From an uncultured Lachnospiraceae bacterium (lineage in GTDB: Bacteria > Bacillota > Clostridia > Lachnospirales > Lachnospiraceae): a stretch of DNA of 7,413 bases. The position numbers were made by a program, and so were the translations under genes. How positions within the stretch are numbered: position 1 is the first letter of the stretch; every line of letters begins with the position of its first letter. The notes below the pieces were generated by a model. That model was not told where the DNA came from. It worked only from the letters and a program-made list of their open reading frames with translations, and did not search any database. This document shows, piece by piece, positions 5,911 through 7,413 of this stretch. The stretch is taken from contig CADBNQ010000155.1 in the NCBI GenBank assembly GCA_902796045.1, positions 1-7,413 of the forward strand. The letters run 5' to 3'.

Positions 5911-7413
5911 ATGAAACAATCTTTTTTTGACCGTATTCCAACAAATCTGCCCGGCGGCTTTTTTGTGTACCGGGCTACAGGTGAGGAAGAACTGTGCTTT
6001 GCAGATCAGAATGTTTTGGATCTGTATGGCTGCGATACCTTTGATGAATTCCGGGCTTTGACCGGGAACAGCTTTCGTGGCATGGTCCATCCGGAAGACA
6101 TTGACCGGGTGGAAAATGAGATCTATTCCCAGACTTTCCATAGCGGAGACCGGCATGATTACGTTTATTACCGTATCCGCACGAAGCAAGGGGAGGTAAA
6201 ATTTGTCGAGGATTTTGGCCATCTGGTCTATAACGTGGATGGAGAAAGCTTCTTCTATGTCTTTATTGTGGATGTGGAGGAATCTGAGTATGAGAAATTA
6301 GATCACACAAGCTGGGAGGAAAGGATCGTCTACCGCCGCAGCGAAAGGCGTGATGCTTTGACTGGCCTTATTTATGAGGATGCCTTCTATTTTGCATGTA
6401 AGCGGAATCTTGCCAATGTCAGGATCAACTGGCTTCTCATTGCGATCGATATCCAGAATTTTAAACTGTTCAATGAATGGTATGGACGGGAAAAAGGAGA
6501 TCAGATCCTGGCTGCCATTGGACATGAACTTAGTCAGATCGCTGATGCACACAGTGGCGTGGCAGGCTATTTCGGTGGGGATGATTTTGCACTTCTTGTC
6601 CCGGCAGGTCATTTTGATGTGGATGCCCTCTTTGAATGTATCTACAGCATCATCACGGGTCAGGGGGCATCTGTTGGTTTCCTTCCGGCGATTGGCGCCA
6701 GTTATTCACACGGCAATATGTCGCCGTATACACTTTATGATCAGGCCTCCATTGCCTGCCATGAAGCCAAAGGCGACCGCAAAGCGCGTGTGAAGTTTTT
6801 CTCTCAGGCAATGGTGAGCAGAGCGGAAGAAGACTATAAAGTCCTTTCAGAATTTAAAGACGCACTGTCAGATGGTGAGATAACATTTTATCTTCAGCCT
6901 CAATGCAGATCGGCAAATGGACAGATCGTCGGCGCGGAAGCACTGGCGCGTTGGATCAGACCCGATGGAAAAGTTGTTCCCCCCATTTCGTTCATTCCGG
7001 TTTTAGAGAGGTACGGTTTTGTTCCTGATCTTGATAAATACATATGGGAGGAGGTCTGCAGGTGGAGCCGAAAAATGCTGGATGATGGGAGAAAGCTTGT
7101 TCCTGTCTCCGTTAACATCAGCCCTGTCGATATCTTCACGATGGATGTGCCGCATTTCTTTGAAGAGATGGTGAAGAAGTATAACCTTCCTAAAGACGCG
7201 GTCAAGGTTGAGATCACAGAGTCTGCTTACAGCGAAGGATCTGACAAGGTCCGTGCTACAGTTCAGGAATTCCGTAATATGGGATTTGTCGTCCTGATGG
7301 ATGATTTTGGGAGCGGTTTTTCCTCCCTGAACATGCTCCGGGAGTTGAATGTGGACATCATTAAACTGGACGCATACTTCCTGAGAATGGAGAAGAATAA
7401 CGAGCGGAAAGGT
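5911..7413 (+). CDS. cytoplasmic PAS-GGDEF-EAL cyclic-di-GMP protein (3' end cut by window)
   Basis: The frame is open for 501 codons to the window edge with no stop. No signal peptide or membrane helix is visible, so the protein should be cytoplasmic. A PAS-like sensor covers about residues 10-125 (NLPGGFFVY at 12-20, the PAS_3-style motif MVHPEDIDRV, then a strand-rich end at FFYVFIVDV). The GGDEF domain (about 143-300) has RRDALTGL (146-153), metal Asp D180, N188 and D197. Its signature reads GGDDF at 222-226, with Asp for the usual Glu, and the RxxD inhibitory site is absent. The EAL domain (from about 311) shows QP at 329-330, E343, N402, E434, D464-D465, K485 and D487. The closing EGVE and QGYxF-type motifs would fall beyond the edge. 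A full protein of roughly 580-600 residues is expected by comparison with the EAL domain of the first sensor. It is probably a phosphodiesterase whose GGDEF is either regulatory or a weak cyclase. Its GGDEF-EAL half resembles the C-terminal half of the protein at 411-3683. Confidence 0.92.
   Translation, partial: MKQSFFDRIPTNLPGGFFVYRATGEEELCFADQNVLDLYGCDTFDEFRALTGNSFRGMVHPEDIDRVENEIYSQTFHSGDRHDYVYYRIRTKQGEVKFVEDFGHLVYNVDGESFFYVFIVDVEESEYEKLDHTSWEERIVYRRSERRDALTGLIYEDAFYFACKRNLANVRINWLLIAIDIQNFKLFNEWYGREKGDQILAAIGHELSQIADAHSGVAGYFGGDDFALLVPAGHFDVDALFECIYSIITGQGASVGFLPAIGASYSHGNMSPYTLYDQASIACHEAKGDRKARVKFFSQAMVSRAEEDYKVLSEFKDALSDGEITFYLQPQCRSANGQIVGAEALARWIRPDGKVVPPISFIPVLERYGFVPDLDKYIWEEVCRWSRKMLDDGRKLVPVSVNISPVDIFTMDVPHFFEEMVKKYNLPKDAVKVEITESAYSEGSDKVRATVQEFRNMGFVVLMDDFGSGFSSLNMLRELNVDIIKLDAYFLRMEKNNERKG

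Noticed and set aside
6374..6793. 139-codon + frame within the PAS-GGDEF-EAL gene
   Set aside because: It is an alternative frame of the GGDEF region, whose motifs (DALTGL, GGDDF) read correctly in the main frame. Its own translation has no recognisable domain.
1..7413. Mobile element, CRISPR array, tRNA or rRNA
   Set aside because: I found no transposase-like frame, spaced direct repeats, tRNA-like cloverleaf or rRNA-like sequence. Almost the whole window is coding sequence for cyclic-di-GMP proteins.

Overview
The window looks like a chromosomal piece of a Gram-positive Clostridia-type bacterium, most likely Lachnospiraceae-like. This is an inference from the moderate GC content, the strong AGGAGG-type ribosome binding sites, and the style of the proteins: large multi-domain GGDEF/EAL sensors with a cysteine-rich inter-domain segment, and tandem extracytoplasmic solute-binding domains fused to GGDEF. 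No 16S or other marker gene is present, so the taxonomy is only suggestive.

All genes I can support lie on the + strand and are closely spaced, as in an operon. From left to right: a possible 3' end of an upstream gene (3-89); a 77-residue two-helix membrane protein (117-350); a 1090-residue membrane sensor with the order dCACHE, HAMP, GGDEF, Cys-rich segment, degenerate GGDEF, EAL (411-3683); a 716-residue protein with two solute-binding domains, one membrane helix and a GGDEF domain (3714-5864); and a cytoplasmic PAS-GGDEF(GGDDF)-EAL protein (5911 to beyond the window edge, 501 codons visible). The intergenic gaps are 27, 60, 30 and 46 bases. I see no convincing terminator or promoter in them.

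The three large genes form a cyclic-di-GMP signalling cluster. Each has a different input: an extracytoplasmic dCACHE ligand, a periplasmic-binding-protein-type ligand (probably amino-acid-like for the first lobe pair), and a cytoplasmic PAS signal. Outputs are mixed. The first protein has one intact diguanylate cyclase motif, one dead-looking GGDEF and a complete EAL phosphodiesterase site. The second is a cyclase only. The third has a GGDDF variant plus an EAL domain intact as far as it can be read. None of the four GGDEF domains has the RxxD product-inhibition site at the standard position.

I do not see a wholly new kind of system (no CRISPR, mobile element, toxin module or biosynthetic cluster). 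The most distinctive points are the cysteine cluster between the two GGDEF domains of the first protein, the second solute-binding domain that has Asp where the first has the conserved ligand-binding Arg, and the small membrane protein at the head of the cluster.
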